Shown piece by piece: positions 51,678-61,973 of a DNA stretch of 64,000 bases. The position numbers and the translations under genes are program-made. The notes below the pieces were generated by a model. That model did not search any database and had not been told where the DNA came from. It saw only the letters and a list, made by a program, of their open reading frames with translations. Position 1 is the stretch's first letter. Every line of letters starts with the position of its first letter. Source of the stretch: Sandarakinorhabdus sp. (lineage in GTDB: Bacteria; Pseudomonadota; Alphaproteobacteria; Sphingomonadales; Sphingomonadaceae); NCBI GenBank assembly GCA_020692215.1, contig JAIMKW010000001.1, positions 1,056,880 through 1,120,879 of the forward strand, read 5' to 3'.

Positions 51678-53645
51678 CTAGGCCCGCGCGCCCTCGCTCA
51701 CATCCACGCTGTTGTGGCGCAGCGCTGTCAGCGCTGTCTTCACGATGGCGGCGGAATCCAGCCCGGCTTCGGCATATTGCTTCGCCGGGTTGCCATGGTC
51801 CTGGAAGATGTCGGGCAGGCGCATGGTGCGGATGCGCAGGCCGTTGTCGGTGAGGCCTTCGTCAGATGCCATGGTCAGCACATGGGCGCCAAAGCCGCCG
51901 ATTGCACCTTCCTCGATGGTGATCACCACTTCATGTGTCTGGCAAAGCTTGCGGATCAACGCTTCGTCCAGCGGCTTGGCAAAGCGCATGTCGGCCACTG
52001 TCGTGCTCAGCCCCTTGGCGTCCAGTTCGTCGGCTGCCTTCAGCGCCTCGCCAAGGCGTGTGCCGAGCGACAGGATCGCAATCTTCTTGCCCTCGCGCAC
52101 AATGCGGCCCTTGCCGATCTCCAGCCGCTCGGGAACGTCGGGCAGCGCGATGCCGATGCCTTCGCCGCGTGGGTAGCGAACCGCAATCGGGCCGCTATCG
52201 TGCACGGCGCAGGTGTGCACCATGTGCACAAGCTCGGCCTCGTCGGCAGCGGCCATCACCACGAAGTTCGGCAGTGTCGCCAGGTAGGTCACATCGAACG
52301 CGCCGGCATGGGTGCAGCCATCCGCACCTACCAGCCCGGCGCGGTCAATCGCGAAGCGCACCGGCAGGTTCTGGATTGCGACATCGTGCACCACCTGATC
52401 ATAGGCGCGTTGCAGGAAGGTGGAGTAGATGGTCGCGAACGGGCGATAGCCCTGCGCCGCAAGCCCTGCCGCAAAGGTCACGGCATGCTGTTCGGCGATG
52501 CCCACATCGAAGATGCGATCCGGGAATTCGGCCCCGAACTTGTCGAGCCCGGTGCCTGTTGGCATCGCGGCGGTGATCGCCACGATCTTGTTGTCGCGCC
52601 GCGCCTCGTCGATCAGCGCCTTGGCGAACACATTGGTGTAGCTCGGCGGGCCGGGCGGGCCCTTGGATTGCACGCCTGTCACCACGTCGAACTTGGTCAC
52701 GCCATGGTATTTGTCGGCCGCTGCCTCGGCATAGCTGTAGCCCTTGCCCTTCTGCGTCACCACATGGATGAGGCAGGGCCCTTCGGCGGCATCGCGGATA
52801 TTTTCGAGGATGGGCACCAGGATATCGAGGTTGTGGCCGTCGATCGGGCCGACATAGTAGAAGCCAAGCTCTTCGAACAGCGTGCCGCCGGTCGCCAGCG
52901 TCCGGAACATCTCGTCTGCCCGCTTGGCGGGCCGTTTCAGCTGTTCGGGCAGCGCCTTCTTGGCAATCTGGCGAACCGCATCGCGGAATTCCAGGAACGT
53001 GTTCGAGCTGTAAGCGCGGGCCAGATAGGCGCTGAGCGCACCAACCGGCGGCGCAATCGACATGTCGTTGTCGTTCAGCACCACCACCAGCCGGTTTCCG
53101 GCCTCGCGGGCGTTGTTCATCGCCTCATAGGCCATGCCGGCGCTCATGGCGCCGTCGCCGATGACGGCAATTCCCTTGCCAACTGTGCCGGACAGCTTGT
53201 TGGCTATCGCAAAGCCCAGTGCTGCCGAAATCGAGGTGGAGCTGTGTGCCGCGCCGAACGGATCATAGATGCTTTCCGACCGCTTGGTGAAGCCGGAAAG
53301 CCCACCGCCCTGCCTGAGCGTTCGGATGCGGTCGCGTCGGCCGGTCAGGATCTTGTGCGGATAGGCCTGGTGGCCGACATCCCAGATCAGCTTGTCGTCG
53401 GGGGTGTTGAAAACATAGTGGAGAGCCACTGTCAGCTCGACCACACCAAGGCCTGCGCCAAGATGCCCGCCGGTCACGCTGACGGCGTCGATCATTTCCG
53501 CGCGCAGTTCGTCGGCTAGCTGTCGAAGCTGTTCCGGCTTCAGCTTGCGGAGATCCGGTGGCGTATCGACCCCATCCAGAAGTGGGGTTTCGGGCCGACG
53601 ATAGGGCGCGGCTACAGCCTTTGCGCCAGTGTGCTGTTCGGTCAT
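51678..53645 (-). CDS. dxs: 1-deoxy-D-xylulose-5-phosphate synthase
   Basis: DXS makes the first intermediate of the MEP isoprenoid route from pyruvate and glyceraldehyde 3-phosphate with thiamine diphosphate. The 655-residue protein shows [37 protein letters not shown], the ThDP motif [32 protein letters not shown] and [15 protein letters not shown] with the catalytic Glu. The start is ATG 53645. DXP also feeds the PdxA (pyridoxal) and ThiL (thiamine) pathways encoded elsewhere in this window. Confidence 0.96.
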   Translation of the reverse strand: MTEQHTGAKAVAAPYRRPETPLLDGVDTPPDLRKLKPEQLRQLADELRAEMIDAVSVTGGHLGAGLGVVELTVALHYVFNTPDDKLIWDVGHQAYPHKILTGRRDRIRTLRQGGGLSGFTKRSESIYDPFGAAHSSTSISAALGFAIANKLSGTVGKGIAVIGDGAMSAGMAYEAMNNAREAGNRLVVVLNDNDMSIAPPVGALSAYLARAYSSNTFLEFRDAVRQIAKKALPEQLKRPAKRADEMFRTLATGGTLFEELGFYYVGPIDGHNLDILVPILENIRDAAEGPCLIHVVTQKGKGYSYAEAAADKYHGVTKFDVVTGVQSKGPPGPPSYTNVFAKALIDEARRDNKIVAITAAMPTGTGLDKFGAEFPDRIFDVGIAEQHAVTFAAGLAAQGYRPFATIYSTFLQRAYDQVVHDVAIQNLPVRFAIDRAGLVGADGCTHAGAFDVTYLATLPNFVVMAAADEAELVHMVHTCAVHDSGPIAVRYPRGEGIGIALPDVPERLEIGKGRIVREGKKIAILSLGTRLGEALKAADELDAKGLSTTVADMRFAKPLDEALIRKLCQTHEVVITIEEGAIGGFGAHVLTMASDEGLTDNGLRIRTMRLPDIFQDHGNPAKQYAEAGLDSAAIVKTALTALRHNSVDVSEGARA

Positions 53646-53754
53646 GCAACAGACTTAGCGTGAACGAAGGTCAAGGCAAAGCCGGTTCTTTGCATTGCGG
53701 CTGCTGCGACACTGATTGGCGGCGAACTGGCGGGCGGCAAAACAGCGCCGATAC

Positions 53755-54222
53755 TCAGGCAGAACAGTCGCTGCACTGCCCCAACAGCTCAAGCACCGGC
53801 CGGCTTGGTACGAAGCCGGCAGCTTCTGCGCGGCTACGCATGCTGTCGGCCAGGGTGTCATCATCCAGATGGTCGATCCGGCCGCATGTCTGGCACACCA
53901 GGAAGATGCAATCATGGGCGCAACTCGGATGGATATTCGCCACATAGGCGTTGCGGCTTTCGATTCGCTTGGCAAGGCTGTGCGCCACGAACAGATCCAG
54001 AATGCGATAGACGCTGTTGGCCGCAATGCGCCGCCCGACAGCCGCAGACACGCGGTCGGCAACATCATAGGCGGACGAGGGCGACCCGCTGGCGGCGAGG
54101 GCATCGAACACCTGCGCCCTGAGGTCCGTCCACTGAACGCCCTGCTGCATCAGCACAGCCTGCGCGGCCGCACGCAGGGCATGGCTGCCCGGTTCAAGAT
54201 GCGCTGTCGCAGTATGCGGCAT
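53755..54222 (-). CDS. Fur family transcriptional regulator, Zur-like
   Basis: This 155-residue protein has a Fur winged helix (LRAQVFDALAASGSPSSAYDVADRV, NSVYRILDLFVAHSL) and a metal-binding C-domain with HPSCAHDCIFLVCQTCGRID plus CSDC at the C-terminus. Two CxxC pairs form the structural zinc site, and the HDC arrangement resembles Zur more than iron Fur. Zur represses zinc uptake genes, none of which is nearby. The start ATG 54222 is 13 bp after the TPR gene, so the two may be co-transcribed. Confidence 0.82.
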   Translation of the reverse strand: MPHTATAHLEPGSHALRAAAQAVLMQQGVQWTDLRAQVFDALAASGSPSSAYDVADRVSAAVGRRIAANSVYRILDLFVAHSLAKRIESRNAYVANIHPSCAHDCIFLVCQTCGRIDHLDDDTLADSMRSRAEAAGFVPSRPVLELLGQCSDCSA

Positions 54223-54235
54223 CGGATCTTCCTCC

Positions 54236-54865
54236 CTAGCGGTTCGGCTCGCCGGACGCAGCGTCTGCGGGTGTTGCAGCTTGCGAGCGCTCGGCCGTTG
54301 CGGTCTGCAAGGCAGCAGGCCTTTTGGGGCCCCGCGTGATCGCAGCTTCCAGCCGATCCGCTTGCGGGCAGGGGCCGCCGCAAAGCGTGCGTATTCGTTC
54401 CGCATTGGCTTGGGCCCGCGCCTTGGCACCGCGCTCCACCAGCGACAGACCCTGCAATTCCAGCGTTGTCAGATCATTGGGTTCAAGTTCCAGCGCTTCG
54501 CGATAAAAACGAACTGCCTTGCCGGGCAGGCCCTCTGCTTCGGCGGCGCGCGCCATGCCCAGATAAGCCTTGCGATTGCGTGGATCGGCTGCAAGCGCTG
54601 CTTCGAAACTGTCGGTTGCGGCCTGGGTCTGACCCTTGGCAAGCAACGCCTCGCCGGCCTTCACCATCGATAGAGAGAGCGGCGCCAGTTGGTTGTCGGG
54701 CAACCCGCGTGCAGGGGCTGCAACGGGATCTGAAGGCCGTTGCTTGGCGGCTCCGGCCGGACTGGCCAGCGCAAGAGCTGCGCCAGCGGTGAACAGAAGA
54801 GCCGTGGCCCATCTCCTCCGCGCAAGCATTGCGGGCGCGTTTGCCGCTGCCATCGATTGTCCCAT
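54236..54865 (-). CDS. TPR repeat secreted protein
   Basis: This 209-residue protein has a signal peptide (RRRWATALLFTAGAALALASPAGA) and two or three tetratricopeptide repeats (AGEALLAKGQTQAATDSFEAA, RKAYLGMARAAEAEGLPGKA, VRFYREALELEPNDLTTLEL). The polar C-terminus includes a CGGPC pair. It probably scaffolds a periplasmic or outer membrane complex; homologues are often found near envelope genes. The ATG 54865 was chosen, and ATG 54853 is a close alternative. Confidence 0.75.
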   Translation of the reverse strand: MGQSMAAANAPAMLARRRWATALLFTAGAALALASPAGAAKQRPSDPVAAPARGLPDNQLAPLSLSMVKAGEALLAKGQTQAATDSFEAALAADPRNRKAYLGMARAAEAEGLPGKAVRFYREALELEPNDLTTLELQGLSLVERGAKARAQANAERIRTLCGGPCPQADRLEAAITRGPKRPAALQTATAERSQAATPADAASGEPNR

Positions 54866-54889
54866 GAAAGTCCCTCTCAGTTCCAATCC

Positions 54890-54915
54890 GTCTTCCAGTC
54901 CCGTCTTCCAGTCCC
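54890..54915 (+). repeat. 13-bp direct duplication (two copies)
   Basis: Two perfect adjacent copies of gtcttccagtccc (54890-54902 and 54903-54915) lie in the spacer between rsmB and the TPR gene, 24 bp upstream of the TPR start on the minus strand. The sequence around them is Pro/pyrimidine rich and contains further partial copies. Confidence 0.85.
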
Positions 54916-54998
54916 GGGCCCCATCCAGACCCATTCAGACCCCTGTCATGGCCTTTGCGGCTTTTTCAGTGCCATTGTGGCTGGCCTGTTGCCACAAT

Positions 54999-56158
54999 CT
55001 AGCAACTTCGTTCGAACTTCGCGACGAAAAAGCCGTCGCACCCATCGGAACCTGGAGAAAGCGCTTGCGCGTGCAGCAGCGTCAACCCCAGCCGGTCTGC
55101 TGCGGTCTGTGCTTGCGCCTGGCCTTCGCTTTCCAGCACCGAGCAGACGCCATAGACCAGCCGTCCGCCCGGTTTCAGAAGCGATGCACCAAGATCGATG
55201 AGTCGGGCCTGAACGCCCAGCAGGCGCTCCAGCCGCTCCGGAGTCAGCCGCCAGCGAAGTTCCGGGTTGCGCCGCCATGTGCCTGTGCCCGAGCAGGGCG
55301 CATCCACGAGCACAAGGTCTACCGTTCCCGCGATATCGGCAAGCTGCTCGGCTTCCTTCTGCGGGTTGAGCAGGCGGGTTTCGACCAGATCTGCAATGCC
55401 GGCACGCATCAGCCGGGCCGGCATGGCCTGCAGGCGCGGACGGTCCGTGTCGCTTGCAATCAGCCGTCCTTCACCTTGCATATCGGCTGCAAGCGCCAGT
55501 GTCTTCCCGCCAGCGCCAGCGCACAGGTCGACAACCAGTTCGCCCGGTCTCGCACCGGCCACCTGCACCGCTATCTGGCTGCCGGCATCCTGGATCTCGA
55601 TCGCGCCGGCCAGAAACAACGGGTGGCGTTCCAGCGGAACCGGCATTTCAAGCCGGAGGCCAAAGGGGATGCCGGGAATGGGCTCCGCACCCAGCGCTTG
55701 GGCGACGTCCACTACGCTTGCCCTGGCCGGGTTCACGCGCAGATCGAGAGGCGCGCGTTCTATCAAAGCGGCCGCCTCGGCTTCCAGATGGTCGCCGAAC
55801 CGGGCCTTCAGGGCGGGTTCCAGCCATGCGGGAACAAGCCCGGGTGCGGCCTGCGGTTCATCTGCTTCCATGGCGGCGGGTGCATGCGGGCTGCCGTCGA
55901 ACAGCGCCAGAAGCTCGGGCCGCCGTGTCCGGGCGAGCCCCAGCAGAGCAGCGCGCCCGGAAACCGGTGGCTCGGCGCTGAATCGGATAGCAGCATAGAC
56001 CAGTTCGCGAACGGCGGCCCGGTCCTTGGATCCGGCATAGCGGCGTTGGGCGAAATAGCGTTGCGCAAGGGTATCGGCGGCAGCCCCGCCGCTTGCAGCG
56101 CTGGCGATTACCGCATCCAGAATTTCGATGGCTGCCTGCAGGCGCGCGGGGTCACGCA

Positions 56159-56159
<1 letters not shown>
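54999..56159 (-). CDS. rsmB: RsmB/NOP family class I SAM-dependent RNA methyltransferase
   Basis: This 386-residue m5C methyltransferase has RVNPARASVVDVAQAL, the SAM loop VVDLCAGAGGKTLALA, VLVDAPCSGTGTWRRNPE with the release Cys, and GGRLVYGVCSVLESE with the catalytic Cys. RsmB modifies C967 of 16S rRNA. The N-terminal helical part corresponds to the NusB-like domain but is short. It is coupled to guaB (TGATG). An 8-bp perfect hairpin (54974-54998) sits right after the stop but lacks a T-run on the minus strand. Confidence 0.9.
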
Positions 56160-57703
<1,544 letters not shown>

Positions 57704-58951
57704 TCAGAGCTGCTGTTCCAGCCAGATCTGGTAGAAGCGGGAAAGCTGGTCCCGAGGTGCGCCGGCCACCGCCTTGAAGGCCGTGTCGGCACCCTCCTTG
57801 TTACCGGTCTTGGCGAGTGCAAGGCCAAGGCGTGTGTTCACGAGCGCCGAGTCCACGCTGCCCTTCTGGAGCGCCAGCTTGTACAGATCGGCGGCCTTGG
57901 CATAATTGCCATAGCCAAGATGCGCATCGGCTGTCGCCAGTGCCATCCTGCCGTTCTTGGCGGCATTGGACTCCCTTTCAAGGCCGGGCAGCGACGCCTT
58001 GTCGGATGCGATCTTCGGGCTGACGGACGCCGCAAGCTCCTTCACCAGTGGCTTGCCGGCCTGCAGCGCACCCTTGGCGATGCCTTCGTCCAGCACAGCC
58101 TTGGCTTCGCCGGGAAGGCCGCGGATAGCCGCTGTCTCTGCATATTCGGCATAGTCCCGCTCGCCCGCGAGCGCATTGTTCTGGCGCATCAGCCGCAGCA
58201 CATCGAGGTTGCCCTGATCGTCCAGCTTGGCGTTGTCACGGTAAATGATCAGCACGTCGCGCCAGTTGGTGCCATTCGGGTAGGCGCGGACCAGGGCTTC
58301 GCTGGTCGACACGGTCTCGGCTGGAAGCTTTGCATCATAGGCAATGGCCAACGCCCGGCGGTACCATGCCTCGTCTGCCTTCTGTTCGCCCTGCGCCTTG
58401 GTGGCGATTGCCTGGTTCAGGGTCTGGATTGCCTTGGCGTTCAAACCCTGCCGGCGCTGCAGCTCAGCCACTTCCACCATCATTTCGGCATCATTGGGCG
58501 TGATGGCCAGCAACTTCTCGAACTCGGCGACGGCCTTGTTCGTATCGTTGCGTTGCAGCGCCATGGCGCCCAGATTGCGGCGGAACTTGATTTCCTCTTC
58601 CTGCGGCAGCCGGCCGGATGCCAGCGCGCCCTCGAGCGACTTCTCGATCAGCGCATTGTCCTTGAGAGTGATGGCCGCATTCAGCGACATCATGTTGATC
58701 ATATAGACATCGTCGGCATTCTTGTTGGGCAGGGCCTCGGCCTGCTGCAACAGTGCCAGCGCGCCTGCGCCATCACCTGCCTGCTGCGCCTTTTGCGCCT
58801 GCGCCAGCAGCGACTGCACTGGCTTGGAAAATTTGAAGCTGGGCGCTGCGGCTGCCTTGCCCTTTTTCTGCGCCATTGCCGCCTGGGGCATCGCCATCAG
58901 GAGCATTGCAGCCAATGCTGCGGCCGACGCCCGCCCAAGAACCATCTTCAT
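57704..58951 (-). CDS. TPR repeat secreted protein
   Basis: This 415-residue protein has a signal peptide (MKMVLGRASAAALAAMLLMAMPQAAMAQ), an Ala/Lys stretch and several TPR-like helix pairs (AGDGAGALALLQQAEALPNKN, DTNKAVAEFEKLLAITPND, GYGNYAKAADLYKLALQKG). A strong AAGGAG lies before ATG 58951. Its role is probably periplasmic protein scaffolding. It is followed by an intrinsic terminator, so it is likely a separate unit from guaB. Confidence 0.8.
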   Translation of the reverse strand: MKMVLGRASAAALAAMLLMAMPQAAMAQKKGKAAAAPSFKFSKPVQSLLAQAQKAQQAGDGAGALALLQQAEALPNKNADDVYMINMMSLNAAITLKDNALIEKSLEGALASGRLPQEEEIKFRRNLGAMALQRNDTNKAVAEFEKLLAITPNDAEMMVEVAELQRRQGLNAKAIQTLNQAIATKAQGEQKADEAWYRRALAIAYDAKLPAETVSTSEALVRAYPNGTNWRDVLIIYRDNAKLDDQGNLDVLRLMRQNNALAGERDYAEYAETAAIRGLPGEAKAVLDEGIAKGALQAGKPLVKELAASVSPKIASDKASLPGLERESNAAKNGRMALATADAHLGYGNYAKAADLYKLALQKGSVDSALVNTRLGLALAKTGNKEGADTAFKAVAGAPRDQLSRFYQIWLEQQL

Positions 58952-59116
58952 GCCCACTCTCCTTTTGGCCCCTCCGGGCTCGCTTCGTCCACTGCAGTGG
59001 CTCATGCGCCACTGCCAGTTGCAGGATGATGAACGGGCTCCTCGCACCGCACCCCGGCCAACGTCAAGCCGGGCTGTTGCAAGAGACAGACTTGCAGCGC
59101 ACAACCTGCGCCTATT

Positions 59117-60208
59117 TTACGCTGGATCGAAGATGTCCCTGAAACCCGAAGGCGCGTGCGGGCCGATGAAGAGCTGCTCCAGAACCCCGCGCCCGGCGTG
59201 GACGCTGCCATCGGCCAGCCGCAGTTCGGCGGTGACGAGAGACTGGATATGCGCATTGCCGGGACTCGCAACATCAGCCCCGGCAGAATCGAAATGCTCG
59301 GCTTTCACGTCCAGATCGCCGCGCCAGGCACCATGACCAAAGCTGGGATGGCCATAGCCGATTCCATGCATATGAAAGTTCGCGCCGCCGACCAGCCTTG
59401 CCTCCACGCGCCCGCCGGGCCCGTTTCCGCTCAGCACGGCCTCGCTGACGCGGCGGCTGCCCTTTCGATAGGACAGCTGCGCCGCAGGAGCAGCAAGCTT
59501 TGTTTCAGCACCGCTTTCCAGATCCACCAAAAGGGCAGAGCGGTTCCATGCGCTGCCGTCTGCATGATCGTTCGAATGAAAGAACAGGCAGTGCCTGTCG
59601 AAGTTCAGTGGCGCCCAAAGCCAGAAGAATTGCGGCAGCGCCACCGGAACGGCCGGTTGCGGATCAGCGGCACCGATCGGGCGCACCCCCCAGCTCCGGT
59701 CCCGTGTGCCACGCCAATCGGCAATCGCGTGGCGAACACCGTTCACACTGACATGGCCTTGCGCCACCACATTCTGGGTCATTCGCGTCACGTCCATCAC
59801 GGTTCGCGGGCCCTGCCGCCAGGTGAAGCGTGGTTCCTCGATCGGGTGGTGGCGGCCTTCGAACAGCAGGTCAGCCGACAGCCCATCGGTTTCACCAAGC
59901 TGCAGCCGCAGCTGTTTCAGAGGCTGCACGATCTCCACCGCTATAGGGCCGGCGTGGGTGTTCATCCGCTCCATATTGAGGATTCGGGAAGCGAAAACAG
60001 AATGTTGCTTCCCATTTTCCATCCAGCAGACGGCCGCGTCGATGATGTTCAGATGCGGATAGACGCCCAGAGCCGCCGCCAGGAACTGTGTGCCGTCCGG
60101 GCTTTGTGCATTAAAGAAATAGCGATCATAGAAATTGCGGTCTGTGCCGGCAGTTGCAATGGGTTCCGCGCGCTGGTGCACGGGATAGTCATCGGCCTTG
60201 CTGAGCAT
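59117..60208 (-). CDS. lipocalin-like protein of the CrtC/AttH type, unknown function
   Basis: This 363-residue protein has no signal peptide. Sequence such as RNFYDRYFFNAQSPDGTQF, DWRGTRDRSWGVRPIG and FFWLWAPLNFDRHCLFFHSND resembles the double-lipocalin fold seen in AttH and hydroxyneurosporene hydratase (CrtC)-like proteins. The GTRDRSWGVR segment is a hallmark. The real substrate is unknown, and no carotenoid or terpene genes are adjacent. ATG 60208 starts 200 bp from the divergent nusB gene. Confidence 0.7.
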   Translation of the reverse strand: MLSKADDYPVHQRAEPIATAGTDRNFYDRYFFNAQSPDGTQFLAAALGVYPHLNIIDAAVCWMENGKQHSVFASRILNMERMNTHAGPIAVEIVQPLKQLRLQLGETDGLSADLLFEGRHHPIEEPRFTWRQGPRTVMDVTRMTQNVVAQGHVSVNGVRHAIADWRGTRDRSWGVRPIGAADPQPAVPVALPQFFWLWAPLNFDRHCLFFHSNDHADGSAWNRSALLVDLESGAETKLAAPAAQLSYRKGSRRVSEAVLSGNGPGGRVEARLVGGANFHMHGIGYGHPSFGHGAWRGDLDVKAEHFDSAGADVASPGNAHIQSLVTAELRLADGSVHAGRGVLEQLFIGPHAPSGFRDIFDPA

Positions 60209-60408
60209 GTTGTCCCATCCGCCTGTCGGCCGTGCCAGTTCGCCAAGGGCACCCCGAACGTTTCAAACCCGGCCATCGTGGCCAATGGCGGCGGCATCCT
60301 CAACCCCCCGGAAGGCGCAGCTAATGCTTGTTGGCAAGGCACACAGGCCCCACTGTCCGGCAACGGGCGGGCTGGCCGTCTGCGTCCTTCACCGCTAAGG
60401 CAGCCGGC

Positions 60409-60924
60409 ATGTCATCTCGTTCAAGATCACCGTCGTCCCGCGGCCGGGAGGCCGGAGCCGAAGCGCGCCGCCGCCGCTCCGTCGCCCGTCTTGCCGCTGT
60501 TCAGGCGCTCTATCAGCAGTCGCTTGTCGGCACGCATCCGGCAAAACTGCTGAATGAATTCCACGATCATCGCTTTGGCGAAGTGATCGAGGGCGACCAG
60601 ATGGCCGACGCCGATCGGCCCTTCTTCGATGATCTGGTTTCAGGAACGCTGGCGCGCGCCGACGAGCTCGACCAGCTTGTGACGCAATTTCTGGGGGCTG
60701 GCTGGTCGCTCGACCGGCTCGACCGACTGATGCTGCAGATCCTGCGGTCAGGCGCTTACGAGATGATCGCCCGGCCCGATGTGCCGCGCGGGGCCATCGT
60801 CTCCGAATATGTGGATGTGGCGGATGCCTTTTATCCCAAGGCAGAAGTCGGCTTCGTGAATGCGTTGCTGGATCGACTCGGGAAGAGCGTTCGCCCCGAT
60901 GTTCAGCCGGATATCGGCGGCTGA
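60409..60924 (+). CDS. nusB: transcription antitermination factor NusB
   Basis: This 171-residue all-helical protein acts with NusE/S10 in rRNA antitermination. Motifs are RSVARLAAVQALYQQSLVG at the N-terminus, LDRLDRLMLQILRSGAYEMI and PRGAIVSEYVDVADAF near the C-terminus. A basic N-terminal leader (SSRSRSPSSRG) precedes the domain. ATG 60409 was chosen; the upstream frame is open but has no likeness. The stop overlaps a CTG that appears to begin thiL (CTGA). Confidence 0.93.
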   Translation: MSSRSRSPSSRGREAGAEARRRRSVARLAAVQALYQQSLVGTHPAKLLNEFHDHRFGEVIEGDQMADADRPFFDDLVSGTLARADELDQLVTQFLGAGWSLDRLDRLMLQILRSGAYEMIARPDVPRGAIVSEYVDVADAFYPKAEVGFVNALLDRLGKSVRPDVQPDIGG

Positions 60925-61859
60925 CCCTGCCGGGCAATCTTGAAGCGGACCTTCTGGCCGAGCTGAAAAGGCTGGCCAACCACCCGGCCGCGCGCGGCCT
61001 GATGGACGATGCCGCCGTTCTCGACTGGCCGCTGGGCCTTCAGCTTGTGGCAACGCACGACATGCTGGCCGAAGGCATTCATTTCACACCCGATTGCCCG
61101 CCCGCCGACATCGGCTGGAAGCTGGTTGTAGTGAACCTGTCCGATCTTGCAGCCACCGGCGCAAAGCCGGTTGGCGTACTGATGGGGGCCGGAATTGGCG
61201 CAGGCCGCGATGCCGGCTGGGCGAAAGAGCTGGTGCGTGGCATGGCGCAGGCCCTGGAGCGCTATGCAGTGCCGCTGCTGGGTGGCGACACAATCCGCAG
61301 CGGCCCTGCCAGCGTGTTGGCGCTCACCGCACTGGGCTCTGTGCCTGCTGGCCGGGCACTTTCGCGCACCGGAGCCAGGCTTGGCGATGATCTCTGGGTC
61401 AGCGGCACGATTGGCGATGCCGGGCTGGGGCTGGAGATTGCCCTGGGCAAGCGCACGCCCGATGCGGCGCTTCTGAAGCGCTATCGCCGCCCGCAGCCGC
61501 GGCTGGCACTGGGGATCGCACTGCGCGGTATCGCATCCGCCTGCATGGATGTGTCCGACGGTCTGCTGCTGGACGCTTCGCGTCTTGCCGGGGCGTCGGG
61601 GCTATCAGTGGCCATCGACAGCAGCGCCATCCCGCTCAGCGCGGCGGCACGGGCATCGGGGCTTGCCACGGCATCGCTCGCCGCCATGGGGGATGATTAC
61701 GAACTGCTGTTCACCGCCTCTTGTGCAGTCCGCAGTGCCGTGCTGGCCACCGCAGTTGAATGCCGCACGCCCGTTGCCCGGATCGGATCGGTGGCATCCG
61801 GCATGGGGATGACCATCGACGGGGTTGAAACCGACCCCACAGGCTATCAACACCGCTGA
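60921..61859 (+). CDS. thiL: thiamine-phosphate kinase, apparent CTG start
   Basis: ThiL phosphorylates thiamine phosphate to thiamine diphosphate. The protein has LVATHDMLAEGIHF (metal site), NLSDLAATGAKPVGV, LLGGDTIRSG, ISGT-like WVSGTIGDAGLGL, CMDVSDGLLLDASRL and GDDYELLFT. The first ATG in frame (61002) is within the conserved HPAARGLMDDAAVL, so it cannot be the true start. No ATG, GTG or TTG lies upstream. CTG 60921 overlaps the nusB stop (CTGA) and gives 312 residues with the expected N-terminal helix; CTG 60927 is an alternative. Confidence 0.9.
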   Translation: MTLPGNLEADLLAELKRLANHPAARGLMDDAAVLDWPLGLQLVATHDMLAEGIHFTPDCPPADIGWKLVVVNLSDLAATGAKPVGVLMGAGIGAGRDAGWAKELVRGMAQALERYAVPLLGGDTIRSGPASVLALTALGSVPAGRALSRTGARLGDDLWVSGTIGDAGLGLEIALGKRTPDAALLKRYRRPQPRLALGIALRGIASACMDVSDGLLLDASRLAGASGLSVAIDSSAIPLSAAARASGLATASLAAMGDDYELLFTASCAVRSAVLATAVECRTPVARIGSVASGMGMTIDGVETDPTGYQHR

Positions 61860-61973
61860 ACCGCTTTTTCCAACGGCTTGCGCCGGGCCCCGCACTTTGC
61901 CAAAGGCTTCGGCCATCATTTCCCGAACTGGCGGCACCTGCCGCCGAATGAACAACAAAGGGGTTGGGGACAC

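Noticed and set aside
54974..54998. Hairpin after rsmB as an intrinsic terminator
   Set aside because: The 8-bp stem is perfect, but on the minus strand it is not followed by a T-run.
61002..61859. ATG 61002 as the thiL start
   Set aside because: It falls inside the conserved HPAARGLMDDAAVL region and would remove the first conserved helix. The CTG at 60921 fits the family length.
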